A stretch of DNA of 64,000 nt, taken from positions 1 to 64,000 of the forward strand of contig JALKAW010000009.1 in assembly GCA_023015825.1 (NCBI GenBank). Reading direction: 5' to 3'. Positions 42,880 to 52,628 of the stretch are shown one piece after another. The notes under the pieces are model-generated. The model did not search any database, was not told where the DNA came from, and was given only the letters and a program-made list of their open reading frames with translations. The DNA comes from Flavobacteriaceae bacterium S0862 (GTDB taxonomy: Bacteria > Bacteroidota > Bacteroidia > Flavobacteriales > Flavobacteriaceae). The position numbers and the translations under genes are program-made. How positions within the stretch are numbered: position 1 is the stretch's first letter; the number at the start of each line of letters is the position of its first letter.

Positions 42880-44339
42880 TAGAATTAAAAAGCATACTAT
42901 ATAAGGTAACCCTCGAAGCTGTTGTGGGTGATACAAGTGTGTCTATTAACAATATTCAATTCGATTCTAGAAAAGTATCTAAAAATGATGTGTTTGTTGC
43001 AGTAAAAGGAACTGTGGTAGATGGACATGACTTTATTGAACAGGTTATTGAGAAAGGAGTAAACACTATTATTTGTGAGCAAATTCCAGACATAACTATT
43101 GAAGGTGTCACTTATGTTAAGGTAGATAACTCCTCTAAAGCCTTAGCGATAATGGCTTCCAATTATTATGGTGTACCATCAGAGAACTTAAAATTAGTTG
43201 GTGTTACTGGTACTAATGGTAAAACAACTATAGCGTCACTATTATATCAACTTTTTAAAAAAGCAGGTTATAAAGTTGGATTATTGTCAACTGTAAAAAT
43301 TTTAGTTGACGAAAAAGAATACAAAACTATTCACACGACACCAGACTCATTAACTATAAATAAGTATTTAAGTGAAATGAATGCTGAAGGCGTTGAGTTT
43401 TGCTTCATGGAAGTAAGCTCTCATGGTATTCATCAATCGCGTACAGAGGGTCTTCATTTCGAAGGTGGGATTTTTACAAATCTCACACATGACCATTTAG
43501 ATTACCATGAAACATTCGCAGAATATCGAGATGTAAAAAAATCATTTTTTGATAATCTCCCAAAAACAGCATTTTCATTAGTGAATGTTGATGATAAAAA
43601 TGGAGCAGTAATGTTGCAAAATACGGTTTCTAAAAAATACACTTATGCGCTAAAAAGCTTCGCAGATTATAGAGCTCAAATTTTAGAAAACCAATTGAAC
43701 GGTTTGTTTTTAAAAATCAATGATAATGAAGTTTGGACTAGGCTAATAGGCAATTTTAATGCTTATAATTTATTAGCGATTTATGGAACTGCAGATTTAT
43801 TAGGCCTAGAAAGTGTGGAGGTGCTTCGTTTAATGAGTGAGTTAGATAGTGTTAGTGGGAGATTCCAATATTTAATTTCTGATGAAAAAATCACTGCTAT
43901 TGTTGATTATGCGCATACACCAGATGCTTTAAAGAATGTGTTAGAAACCATTAATAGTATTCGTACTAAAAATGAAGAACTCATAACAGTTGTTGGTTGT
44001 GGAGGTGATAGAGATAAAACTAAACGACCAAAAATGGCTCATATAGCATCAGCTTTAAGTGATAAAGTCATTTTTACTAGTGATAACCCTAGAACCGAAA
44101 ATCCTGAGCAAATAATTAAAGATATGGAAGTTGGCGTACAGCCACAAAACTTTAAAAAAACAATGTCGATTGTAGATCGAAATCAAGCCATTAAAACTGC
44201 TTGTCAGTTAGCAAATGCAAACGATATTATCCTAATAGCAGGAAAAGGTCATGAAACCTATCAAGAAATTAATGGTGTTAGAACCAATTTTGATGATTAT
44301 AAAATAGTTGAAGAATTTTTAAAACAATTACAAAAATAA
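42876..44339 (+). CDS. murE: UDP-MurNAc-tripeptide synthetase MurE (meso-DAP type)
   Basis: MurE adds the third amino acid to UDP-MurNAc-L-Ala-D-Glu. The protein has 487 residues. Seen directly: the N-terminal FDSRKVSKNDVFVAVKG, the ATP site VTGTNGKTTIASLL, HTTPDSLTIN, MEVSSHGIHQSR, NLTHDHLDYHETF, and DNPRTENPEQI. The DNPR motif marks enzymes that add meso-diaminopimelate. The start is GTG, overlapping the ftsI stop by 4 bases. Confidence 0.95.
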   Translation: MIELKSILYKVTLEAVVGDTSVSINNIQFDSRKVSKNDVFVAVKGTVVDGHDFIEQVIEKGVNTIICEQIPDITIEGVTYVKVDNSSKALAIMASNYYGVPSENLKLVGVTGTNGKTTIASLLYQLFKKAGYKVGLLSTVKILVDEKEYKTIHTTPDSLTINKYLSEMNAEGVEFCFMEVSSHGIHQSRTEGLHFEGGIFTNLTHDHLDYHETFAEYRDVKKSFFDNLPKTAFSLVNVDDKNGAVMLQNTVSKKYTYALKSFADYRAQILENQLNGLFLKINDNEVWTRLIGNFNAYNLLAIYGTADLLGLESVEVLRLMSELDSVSGRFQYLISDEKITAIVDYAHTPDALKNVLETINSIRTKNEELITVVGCGGDRDKTKRPKMAHIASALSDKVIFTSDNPRTENPEQIIKDMEVGVQPQNFKKTMSIVDRNQAIKTACQLANANDIILIAGKGHETYQEINGVRTNFDDYKIVEEFLKQLQK

Positions 44340-45581
44340 ATGCTGTATTATTTATTTGAATATTTAGAAAAAGAATTTCAGTTTCCAGGCGCATCCTTGT
44401 TTGGGTTTTTATCCTTTAGAGCAGCTATGGCTATAATTTTGTCGTTGTTAATTTCTACTATTTATGGTAAGCGTATCATTAAATTTTTACAAAAAAAACA
44501 AGTTGGTGAAACTGTTAGAGATTTGGGTCTAGAAGGACAAGCTGAAAAAGCGGGAACACCAACTATGGGTGGAATTATCATTATCCTTGCCACTTTAATT
44601 CCTGTTTTTTTATTCGCAAAACTTGATAATATTTATATCATCTTATTGTTAATTACAACAATCTGGATGGGGATTATCGGGTTCATCGACGATTACATTA
44701 AAAAATTTAAAAACGATAAACAAGGTTTAAAAGGAAGGTTTAAAATATTAGGTCAAGTAGGTCTCGGAATAATCGTAGGCACAACATTATATTTTAATAA
44801 TGATGTGACCATTAAGGAAAAACTGCCAATTGCGCAACAGCAAGAATTACTAGCTGAAAACCCTACCATACCACAAGCCAAATTATTTGAAGACGAAATT
44901 AAATCAACAAAAACAACCATACCTTTCGTAAAAGGTAATGAGTTTGATTATGCCAGTTTAATAACTTGGATAAGCCCTAGCTTAAAACCATATGCTTGGA
45001 TAATTTTTATCCTAGCAGCAATTTTTATTATTACTGCAGTTTCTAATGGAGCAAACCTTACAGATGGTATCGATGGACTTGCAGCAGGAACATCAGCAAT
45101 TATTGTTTTAACTCTTGGAATTTTTGCTTGGGTCTCTGGTAATATCATTTTCTCAGATTACTTAAACATTATGTATATACCTCGCGTTGAGGAAATCACC
45201 ATATATATCGCTGCATTTGTAGGAGCACTTATTGGATTCTTATGGTATAATACTTATCCAGCTCAAGTGTTTATGGGTGATACAGGAAGTTTAACTATTG
45301 GTGGAATTATAGCAGTAATAGCCATTGCAGTTCGTAAGGAATGGCTTATTCCACTGTTATGTGGCATCTTTTTAGCCGAAAATTTATCAGTTGTGCTACA
45401 AGTAAGCTATTTCAAGTACACAAAGAAAAAATTTGGTGAGGGAAGACGCATTTTTAAAATGTCGCCTTTACATCACCACTATCAAAAATCAGGATATCAT
45501 GAAAGCAAAATTGTAACACGATTTTGGATTGTTGGTATTCTGCTAGCCATCCTTTCAATAGTGACATTGAAAATTCGCTAA
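44340..45581 (+). CDS. mraY: Phospho-N-acetylmuramoyl-pentapeptide transferase
   Basis: MraY transfers phospho-MurNAc-pentapeptide to undecaprenyl phosphate in the inner membrane, forming lipid I. The protein has 413 residues, longer than the 360 of Escherichia coli because of an insert around residues 155-200 ([20 protein letters not shown]). Seen directly: about ten membrane segments, [28 protein letters not shown] with the Asp pair, [21 protein letters not shown] and [12 protein letters not shown]. The large insert between membrane segments is typical of Bacteroidota. It is butted to murE and shares TAATG with murD. Confidence 0.95.
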   Translation: MLYYLFEYLEKEFQFPGASLFGFLSFRAAMAIILSLLISTIYGKRIIKFLQKKQVGETVRDLGLEGQAEKAGTPTMGGIIIILATLIPVFLFAKLDNIYIILLLITTIWMGIIGFIDDYIKKFKNDKQGLKGRFKILGQVGLGIIVGTTLYFNNDVTIKEKLPIAQQQELLAENPTIPQAKLFEDEIKSTKTTIPFVKGNEFDYASLITWISPSLKPYAWIIFILAAIFIITAVSNGANLTDGIDGLAAGTSAIIVLTLGIFAWVSGNIIFSDYLNIMYIPRVEEITIYIAAFVGALIGFLWYNTYPAQVFMGDTGSLTIGGIIAVIAIAVRKEWLIPLLCGIFLAENLSVVLQVSYFKYTKKKFGEGRRIFKMSPLHHHYQKSGYHESKIVTRFWIVGILLAILSIVTLKIR

Positions 45582-46915
45582 TGAAAAGGCTAGTGATATT
45601 AGGAGCAGGAGAAAGTGGTGTTGGAACAGCACTATTGGGAAAGGAAAAAGGATACGATGTGTTTGTTTCTGATAAGGGAAAAATTAAAAAAAAATATAAA
45701 GAAGTTCTTATACATAATGAGATTGAATGGGAAGAAGAAAAGCATACAGAATCTAAAATTCTAAATGCCGATGTTGTAATGAAAAGCCCTGGAATTCCAG
45801 ATAAAGTGGCTTTAGTACAAAAGTTATTAGCAAATAATATTTTGGTTGTTTCCGAAATTGAATTTGCGTCACAATTCACTAAAGCAAATATTATAGGAAT
45901 AACAGGTAGCAATGGCAAAACAACCACGACCATGTGGACACACCATATACTTAAGCAAGGAGGTTTAAAAGCAGCTATGGGTGGGAATATTGGTGATAGT
46001 TTTGCAAAGCAAGTGTTAGACTCAAATTATGAACATTTTGTTTTAGAGTTGAGTAGTTTTCAATTAGATGGAATAAAAACATTTAAACCGCACATTGCCA
46101 TTATTACAAATATTTCTCCTGATCATTTAGATAGATATGATTACAAGTTTGAAAACTATATCGCTTCGAAATTTAGAATAGCGATGAATCAAACCAAAGA
46201 AGATTACTTGATTTATGATGCCGATGATAAAGACATAACAAACTATCTAAAATCACATCCAGTTCAATCAACATTATTGCCATTTTCATTAACAAAGAAA
46301 TTGGAACAAGGAGCGTATTTTGAAAACAATAACATAAAAATATTAATTGATAATAGCCATATAATTATGCCAACAGCAAACTTAGCTTTAGAGGGAAAGC
46401 ACAATATTAAAAATGCAATGGCAGCCTCGACGGTTGCACATTTGCTTAAAATTAGAAGTCACACATTACGTGAAAGTCTTGAGAATTTTCAAGGTGCAGA
46501 ACATCGCTTAGAAAATGTATTGCGTATTAATAAAGTACAATACATAAACGACTCAAAAGCAACTAATGTGAATGCCACATATTTTGCTTTAGAAAGTATG
46601 GAAGCGCCAACCGTTTGGATTGTTGGTGGTGTGGATAAAGGCAATGATTATAAGCAGCTTTTTCCATTTGTAAACGAAAAAGTAAAAGCTATTATTTGTT
46701 TGGGTGTGGATAATAAAAAACTTTTCGAAACATTTGGTAATATGGTAGAGATAATGGTTGAAACTCAGTTTATGAGCGAAGCATTGAAAATAGCTTATAA
46801 AATTGCTGAAGCTGGAGATAATGTCCTTTTGTCTCCAGCTTGTGCAAGTTTTGATTTATTCGAAAATTATGAAGATAGAGGACGTCAGTTTAAAAATGCA
46901 GTAAGAAAATTATAA
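45581..46915 (+). CDS. murD: UDP-N-acetylmuramoylalanine--D-glutamate ligase
   Basis: MurD adds D-glutamate to UDP-MurNAc-L-Ala. The protein has 444 residues from the ATG at 45581 ([15 protein letters not shown]), which sits in a TAATG overlap with mraY. A longer frame from 45524 would lie inside mraY and lacks the N-terminal nucleotide fold. Seen directly: VMKSPGIPD, the ATP site GITGSNGKTTTTMW, ELSSFQLDGI, NISPDHLDRYD, INDSKATNVNAT and LSPACASFDLFENYEDRG. Confidence 0.95.
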   Translation: MKRLVILGAGESGVGTALLGKEKGYDVFVSDKGKIKKKYKEVLIHNEIEWEEEKHTESKILNADVVMKSPGIPDKVALVQKLLANNILVVSEIEFASQFTKANIIGITGSNGKTTTTMWTHHILKQGGLKAAMGGNIGDSFAKQVLDSNYEHFVLELSSFQLDGIKTFKPHIAIITNISPDHLDRYDYKFENYIASKFRIAMNQTKEDYLIYDADDKDITNYLKSHPVQSTLLPFSLTKKLEQGAYFENNNIKILIDNSHIIMPTANLALEGKHNIKNAMAASTVAHLLKIRSHTLRESLENFQGAEHRLENVLRINKVQYINDSKATNVNATYFALESMEAPTVWIVGGVDKGNDYKQLFPFVNEKVKAIICLGVDNKKLFETFGNMVEIMVETQFMSEALKIAYKIAEAGDNVLLSPACASFDLFENYEDRGRQFKNAVRKL

Positions 46916-48111
46916 TGCAATTATTGTTTAACAACTTAAAAGGAGATAGGTTAATTTGGGCTATTGCAGCATTACTGGCAATATTCTCATTCCTTCCTGT
47001 GTACAGTGCAGCCAGTAATTTGGCGTATATAAGCGGTGATGGAAATACCTTTAATTATTTTGTTAAACATTTTGTGCATTTATTTCTAGGTTTTGCAATT
47101 ATATATGGTGTACACAAAGTGCCTTATAGATATTTCCGCGGATTATCAATGGTTATGATTCCAGTAGTATTAGTATTGTTGGCTGCTACTATGTTTCAAC
47201 CAGAAACTTCCGAAAGTTTAACAAATGCAAAGCGCTGGATAAAAGTACCTATAGTTGGTTTTACGTTTCAACCCTCAACTTTGGCATCTGTAGTTTTAAT
47301 GGTTTATGTTGCTAGGTATTTATCAAAAATAAAAGATAAAACAGTCACGTTTAAGGAAACAATCTTACCACTATGGTTACCAGTATTTTTAGTTTTGGTG
47401 TTAATATTACCAGCTAATTTTTCAACTACAGCTATCATTTTTACAATGGTGATGGCATTGGCATTCTTAGGAGGTTATCCTGTTAAATATTTATTGTTAA
47501 TTCTATTGTCAGGTGTTGCGGCTTTTGCGCTATTTATTTTGGTAGCCAAAGCATTTCCAGATGCTATGCCAAATCGTATCGATACTTGGGCAAGTAGAAT
47601 AGAAAATTTTGCAAACGCTGAAGACACTGAGGCTGATTATCAAATAGAGAAGGCAAAAATAGCAATAGCATCAGGATATATAAAAGGAGTTGGTCCAGGA
47701 AAAAGTACTCAAAAGAACTTTTTACCACAGTCATCATCCGATTTTATTTTTGCAATTATCATTGAAGAGTATGGTTTAATAGGAGGCTTGTTTTTAATGA
47801 CACTTTACTTGTTATTGCTATTTAGAATAGTAATAGCGTCACACAAGGCCGACACTATTTTTGGTAAGCTTTTAGTTATAGGAGTTGGAATTCCAATAGT
47901 ATTTCAAGCGCTTATAAATATGGCTGTGGCTGTAGAGTTATTTCCAGTTACAGGCCAAACATTGCCATTAATAAGTAGTGGAGGAACTTCTATTTGGATT
48001 ACCTGTTTGGCAATTGGCATTATACTTAGTGTTAGTGCAAGACGACAAGAAATTAAAGAACAAGAAGAAAGAGAAGATAATCCACTTGAAATTTTAAGTG
48101 AGACAATATAA
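46915..48111 (+). CDS. ftsW: Division-specific SEDS glycosyltransferase FtsW
   Basis: This is a multi-spanning inner-membrane peptidoglycan polymerase of the SEDS family, 398 residues with about ten membrane segments. Seen directly: [28 protein letters not shown], the conserved [10 protein letters not shown] where the family has an essential aspartate nearby, [22 protein letters not shown], and [16 protein letters not shown]. The position between murD and murG marks it as FtsW. It shares TAATG overlaps with both neighbours. Confidence 0.93.
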   Translation: MQLLFNNLKGDRLIWAIAALLAIFSFLPVYSAASNLAYISGDGNTFNYFVKHFVHLFLGFAIIYGVHKVPYRYFRGLSMVMIPVVLVLLAATMFQPETSESLTNAKRWIKVPIVGFTFQPSTLASVVLMVYVARYLSKIKDKTVTFKETILPLWLPVFLVLVLILPANFSTTAIIFTMVMALAFLGGYPVKYLLLILLSGVAAFALFILVAKAFPDAMPNRIDTWASRIENFANAEDTEADYQIEKAKIAIASGYIKGVGPGKSTQKNFLPQSSSDFIFAIIIEEYGLIGGLFLMTLYLLLLFRIVIASHKADTIFGKLLVIGVGIPIVFQALINMAVAVELFPVTGQTLPLISSGGTSIWITCLAIGIILSVSARRQEIKEQEEREDNPLEILSETI

Positions 48112-49208
48112 TGAGTAACTATAAAATCATATTATCTGGAGGTGGTACAGGAGGACATATTTATCCTGCTATATCCATTGCTAATGAGTTAAAAAAGCGT
48201 TATCCAAACGCTGAGTTTTTATTTGTTGGAGCAAAAGATAAAATGGAAATGGAAAAAGTACCACAAGCTGGATTTAATATTGAAGGATTGTGGATTTCTG
48301 GAATTCAAAGAAAATTGACTTTAAAAAATCTATCATTTCCTTTTAAACTTATTGCTAGTTTATTGAGGTCTCGAAAAATAATTAAACAGTTTAAACCAGA
48401 TGTAGCTATTGGTACTGGAGGTTTTGCTAGTGGACCATTATTGCAAGTGGCAACTTCAAAGGGTATTCCAAGTTTAATACAAGAGCAGAATTCTTATCCT
48501 GGAATTACCAATAAGATACTATCTAAAAAGGCAAATAAAGTGTGTGTTGCTTATGATGGATTAGAACGATTTTTTCCAAAAGATAAGATTGTTAAAACAG
48601 GAAATCCTGTGAGACAAGATTTACTCAGTTTAGATAATAAATCTATTGAAGCAAAAGATTTTTTTGGATTAAAGCATAACAAGGTAACATTGCTTGTTTT
48701 GGGCGGTAGTTTAGGTGCAAGGAGAATTAATGAATTAATTGTAAAAAAATTAGATTTTTTTCATGAGCAAAATGTGCAAATTATCTGGCAGTGTGGAAAA
48801 TTATATTATCAAGATTATAAGATTAATGGAGATATTAAAGATGTACAAGTCCATGCTTTTTTAAATAGAATGGATATGGCTTATGCTGCCGCAGATATAA
48901 TTATTTCTAGAGCAGGAGCAAGTTCCGTGTCAGAATTATGTATTGTTGGGAAACCAGTAATATTTATTCCTTCACCAAATGTAGCCGAGGATCATCAAAC
49001 AAAAAATGCAAACGCTATTGTTGAAAAAGATGGAGCTATTTTGATTAAAGAAGCAGATTTGGATGTTGATTTTGAAAACAAGTTCAAACTCTTAAATAAC
49101 TCTAAAGAAAAACAAGAATTACTAAGTAACAATATTAAAAAATTAGCATTAATAAATGCAACTCAGGATATAGCAGACGAAGTAGAAAAACTTTTAGAAA
49201 GTAAATGA
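48111..49208 (+). CDS. murG: UDP-N-acetylglucosamine--lipid I GlcNAc transferase MurG
   Basis: MurG converts lipid I to lipid II on the cytoplasmic face of the membrane. The protein has 365 residues. Seen directly: the N-terminal glycine loop [61 protein letters not shown] and the donor-site motif [22 protein letters not shown]. These are diagnostic. Its last four bases are the start of murC (ATGA overlap). Confidence 0.95.
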   Translation: MSNYKIILSGGGTGGHIYPAISIANELKKRYPNAEFLFVGAKDKMEMEKVPQAGFNIEGLWISGIQRKLTLKNLSFPFKLIASLLRSRKIIKQFKPDVAIGTGGFASGPLLQVATSKGIPSLIQEQNSYPGITNKILSKKANKVCVAYDGLERFFPKDKIVKTGNPVRQDLLSLDNKSIEAKDFFGLKHNKVTLLVLGGSLGARRINELIVKKLDFFHEQNVQIIWQCGKLYYQDYKINGDIKDVQVHAFLNRMDMAYAAADIIISRAGASSVSELCIVGKPVIFIPSPNVAEDHQTKNANAIVEKDGAILIKEADLDVDFENKFKLLNNSKEKQELLSNNIKKLALINATQDIADEVEKLLESK

Positions 49209-50557
49209 ACTTAAATAGCATACATAATATCTATTTTATTGGCATTGGAGGCATTGGTATGAGTGCGCTTGCTAGATATTTTGTTGCTAGTGGGAAACAA
49301 GTTGCTGGCTATGATAAAACACAAACAGAACTTACTAGTGAGTTGGAAACATTAGGAATAGATGTGCATTTTGAAGATAGTTTAGATAATGTATCTAAAA
49401 ACTTTTTAGACTCCCAAAAAACGCTTGTGGTTTATACGCCAGCAATTCCAAAGGAACATAGTGAGTTAAATTATTTTAGAGATAATAATTTTAAGGTTCT
49501 AAAACGCTCGCAAGTATTAGGTTTAATTACTGAGGGTACTTATTGTTTGGCGGTTGCTGGAACTCATGGCAAAACAACCACAACAAGTATTTTAGGTCAT
49601 TTACTAGCTGAATGTGGTGTAGAAGTAACAGCATTTCTTGGAGGAATTACAGAGAATTATAACTCAAACCTCATTTTAAAAGGTACTAGAGTATCTGTTG
49701 TTGAAGCTGATGAATTTGATCGTTCATTTTTGACATTGTCACCAGATTTAGCATGCATTACTTCTATGGATGCAGACCATTTAGATATTTATGGAAAGAA
49801 GGAAGCTTTAGATGATTCCTTTAGAGATTTTGCTAAGAAATTAAAACCTAATGGAAAACTATTTGTTAAAAAAGGGCTGCCAATAAATGGAATTACTTAT
49901 GCAGTAGATGAAGATGCAGACTATTCAGCAATTAATATTAGAATAAAAGACGGAAGCTATGTTTTTGATGTAACAACACCTAGCCAACATATTAAAGATT
50001 TTTTATTTAACCTACCAGGTAGACATAATTTGTCGAATGCATTAATAGCACTGGCAATGGCTATAGAATTAGGTTGCGCTCCTTATAGCCTTGCCAGCGC
50101 ATTAGCATCTTACAAAGGTGTAAAACGTAGGTTTACATATCAAATAAAAACGGAGGAACTTGTATTTATAGATGATTATGCACATCATCCAGAAGAAATT
50201 AATGCAGTGTATCAAGCTGTAAGGGAAATGTACCCAAACAAAGAAGTGTTGGTGATTTTTCAGCCACATTTGTTTACTAGGACAAGAGATTTTGTAAACG
50301 AATTTGCATCAAGTTTGTCACAATTTGACAGAATTCTATTATTAGAAATTTATCCAGCTAGAGAATTGCCTATTGATGGTGTTAATTCAAATTGGTTATT
50401 AAATAAAATTGAAAACCCAAATAAGGCATTAATAAATAAAGAAAATATTGTGTCTGAAATTAAAAAAAGTAATGCACAAGTAATAATTACTCTTGGTGCT
50501 GGAGATATTGGAGTAGAAGTTAATAATATTAAAGAACAATTAAGTGTTGCAAGTTAA
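49205..50557 (+). CDS. murC: UDP-N-acetylmuramate--L-alanine ligase
   Basis: MurC adds the first amino acid, L-alanine, to UDP-MurNAc. The protein has 450 residues. Seen directly: the nucleotide fold [16 protein letters not shown], the ATP site [49 protein letters not shown] and [12 protein letters not shown]. ddl, which follows murC in Escherichia coli, is absent. ftsQ starts inside the murC 3' end. Confidence 0.95.
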   Translation: MNLNSIHNIYFIGIGGIGMSALARYFVASGKQVAGYDKTQTELTSELETLGIDVHFEDSLDNVSKNFLDSQKTLVVYTPAIPKEHSELNYFRDNNFKVLKRSQVLGLITEGTYCLAVAGTHGKTTTTSILGHLLAECGVEVTAFLGGITENYNSNLILKGTRVSVVEADEFDRSFLTLSPDLACITSMDADHLDIYGKKEALDDSFRDFAKKLKPNGKLFVKKGLPINGITYAVDEDADYSAINIRIKDGSYVFDVTTPSQHIKDFLFNLPGRHNLSNALIALAMAIELGCAPYSLASALASYKGVKRRFTYQIKTEELVFIDDYAHHPEEINAVYQAVREMYPNKEVLVIFQPHLFTRTRDFVNEFASSLSQFDRILLLEIYPARELPIDGVNSNWLLNKIENPNKALINKENIVSEIKKSNAQVIITLGAGDIGVEVNNIKEQLSVAS

Positions 50558-51266
50558 CTGGAATTACATAAAAGGATTGGGTTTAATTGCTTTGGTGAGC
50601 TTTGTTTTTGTGTTTTCTTCTTTCAGAAATAATGTAAGAAAAATCACAGAGATAAGGGTGAATTTTCTAGGTGAAAATAATTTATTTATGACCGAAGCAT
50701 CGGTTAATAAATTGTTAATACAAAATAACGAAGAGCTTCCAAACATGGCTAAAGAAATTTTAGATTTGAATGATATAGAAAGTGCCCTAAAATCTAATCC
50801 AATGATCAAAACCGCAGAAGTGCATCTTACTGTTAATGGCGAGGTTCGAGCTGATATTTTACAGCGAAAACCAATAGCTAGAGTAAGTACAAATGCGTCA
50901 TATTATATAGATGATGAAGGCGCGTTTATGCCTTTATCTACGTTTCATACAGCTCGTGTACCTTTAGTAACAGGTCATGTTAAAAAAAATAAATTAAGCA
51001 ATGTGTACATAATTGCTGACAAAATTTTTAATGACCAATTTTTAAAGACTCATGTTGTAGAGATTTATCAAAATGAAGATGAAACATTTGTTTTAAAGAC
51101 AAGAGCTTTCGATTTTGAAATATGGTTGGGGAATCTAGATAAACTAGATTATAAAATAAGCAATTTAAAAGCATTTTATCAGAAAGCAAAAAAAGATGAT
51201 ATGCTAAGTAAGTATATTAAAGTGAATTTGCAGTTTGATAATCAAGTTGTTTGCACTAAAAAGTAA
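50544..51266 (+). CDS. ftsQ: Cell division protein FtsQ
   Basis: This bitopic divisome protein has 240 residues. Seen directly: a membrane segment near the N-terminus (about 9-26, LGLIALVSFVFVFSSF), then a POTRA-like and beta domain with LNDIESALKSNPMIKTAEVHLTVNGEV and RKPIARVSTNASYYIDDEGAFMP. That pattern (a POTRA end with a YYID-type segment) is that of FtsQ/DivIB. The start is GTG 50544, overlapping murC by 14 bases, or the next codon TTG. Position between murC and ftsA supports the call. Confidence 0.9.
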   Translation: MLQVNWNYIKGLGLIALVSFVFVFSSFRNNVRKITEIRVNFLGENNLFMTEASVNKLLIQNNEELPNMAKEILDLNDIESALKSNPMIKTAEVHLTVNGEVRADILQRKPIARVSTNASYYIDDEGAFMPLSTFHTARVPLVTGHVKKNKLSNVYIIADKIFNDQFLKTHVVEIYQNEDETFVLKTRAFDFEIWLGNLDKLDYKISNLKAFYQKAKKDDMLSKYIKVNLQFDNQVVCTKK

Positions 51267-51269
51267 ATT

Positions 51270-52595
51270 ATGGAGAGTAATAATATATCGGTTGGACTAG
51301 ATATTGGAACCACAAAGATTGTGGCCATGATTGGGCGTAAAAATGAATATGGAAAAGCAGAAATTCTTGGTATTGGAAAATCTAAGAGTTTGGGAGTTCA
51401 TAGAGGTGTAGTGAATAATATTACGCAAACAACACAGTCAATTCAGCAAGCAGTGCATGAAGCAGAAGCTGCTTCAGGAATGAAAATTAATGAAGTTACG
51501 GTTGGTATTGCAGGACAGCATATTAGAAGTCTTCAGCATAGTGACTATATAACAAGATCAAATTCTGAAGTAGTAATAGACGAAGATGATATAGATAGGT
51601 TAATCAATCAAGTGCATAAATTGGTGATGCTTCCAGGAGAAGAAATTATCCATGTATTGCCGCAAGAATATAAAGTTGATGGACAAGCCGAAATAAAAGA
51701 ACCAATAGGTATGTATGGTGGTAGGCTTGAAGCAAATTTTCATGTAGTTGTTGGTCAAGTATCTTCTATTAGAAATATAGGACGATGTGTTAAAAGTGCA
51801 GGATTGGAACTGGAAGGTATCACTTTAGAGCCTTTAGCTTCTGCAAATGCAGTATTAAGCGAAGATGAAAAAGATGCAGGAGTTGCTCTCATAGATATTG
51901 GAGGTGGAACAACCGATTTAGCCATTTTTAGAGATGGAATCATTCGACATACAGCAGTCATTCCATTTGGAGGAAATGTTATCACCGAAGATATTAAGGA
52001 AGGATGCTCAATCATAGAAAAGCAAGCCGAATTACTAAAAATTAAGTTTGGTTCTGCATGGCCTGGAGAAAATAAAGATAACGAGATTGTCTCTATTCCA
52101 GGACTTAGAGGTAGAGAACCAAAAGAAATTACATTAAAAAACCTGTCAAAAATTATTCATGCAAGAGTAGTTGAAATTATTGAACAAGTATATGTTGAAA
52201 TAAAAAACTATGGTCATGAAGAACAAAAAAAGAAACTAATAGCAGGAATTGTTTTAACAGGAGGTGGAAGTCAATTAAAACATTTAAAACAGTTGGTAGA
52301 ATATATCACTGGAATGGATACCAGAATTGGCTATCCAAATGAGCACTTGGCAGGAGAAAGTGATGATGAAGTAACGAGTCCTTTATTTGCGACAGCGGTT
52401 GGATTAGTTATGGATGGTCTAAAACGTCAAGAGAAAAAAATAATAGAAAGTGTCGCACAAGCTACCCTTGAAGCTAATGAGGTGATAGATGATAACGAAA
52501 AAGAACAAACCATTGAACAACCTAGAAAAGAGCGAAAATCTTTTCTGGATAAATTAACCGAACGCGTTAAAGATTTTTTAGATAACGCTGAGTAA
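51270..52595 (+). CDS. ftsA: Cell division protein FtsA
   Basis: FtsA is the actin-like membrane tether of FtsZ. The protein has 441 residues. Seen directly: the phosphate-1 motif GLDIGTTKIVAMIG, a 1C domain with GIAGQHIRSLQ, DIGGGTTDLAIF as the phosphate-2 motif, VLTGGGSQLKHL, and a C-terminal amphipathic helix (RKSFLDKLTERVKDFLD) that inserts in the membrane. It is 3 bases after ftsQ and 33 before ftsZ. Confidence 0.95.
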   Translation: MESNNISVGLDIGTTKIVAMIGRKNEYGKAEILGIGKSKSLGVHRGVVNNITQTTQSIQQAVHEAEAASGMKINEVTVGIAGQHIRSLQHSDYITRSNSEVVIDEDDIDRLINQVHKLVMLPGEEIIHVLPQEYKVDGQAEIKEPIGMYGGRLEANFHVVVGQVSSIRNIGRCVKSAGLELEGITLEPLASANAVLSEDEKDAGVALIDIGGGTTDLAIFRDGIIRHTAVIPFGGNVITEDIKEGCSIIEKQAELLKIKFGSAWPGENKDNEIVSIPGLRGREPKEITLKNLSKIIHARVVEIIEQVYVEIKNYGHEEQKKKLIAGIVLTGGGSQLKHLKQLVEYITGMDTRIGYPNEHLAGESDDEVTSPLFATAVGLVMDGLKRQEKKIIESVAQATLEANEVIDDNEKEQTIEQPRKERKSFLDKLTERVKDFLDNAE

Positions 52596-52628
52596 ACAAA
52601 ATAAAATAAACCAGTAAAAACTAATTTT

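Noticed and set aside
45454-45933. Minus-strand open frame of 159 codons across mraY and murD
   Set aside because: It is antisense to two clear genes in a conserved cluster.
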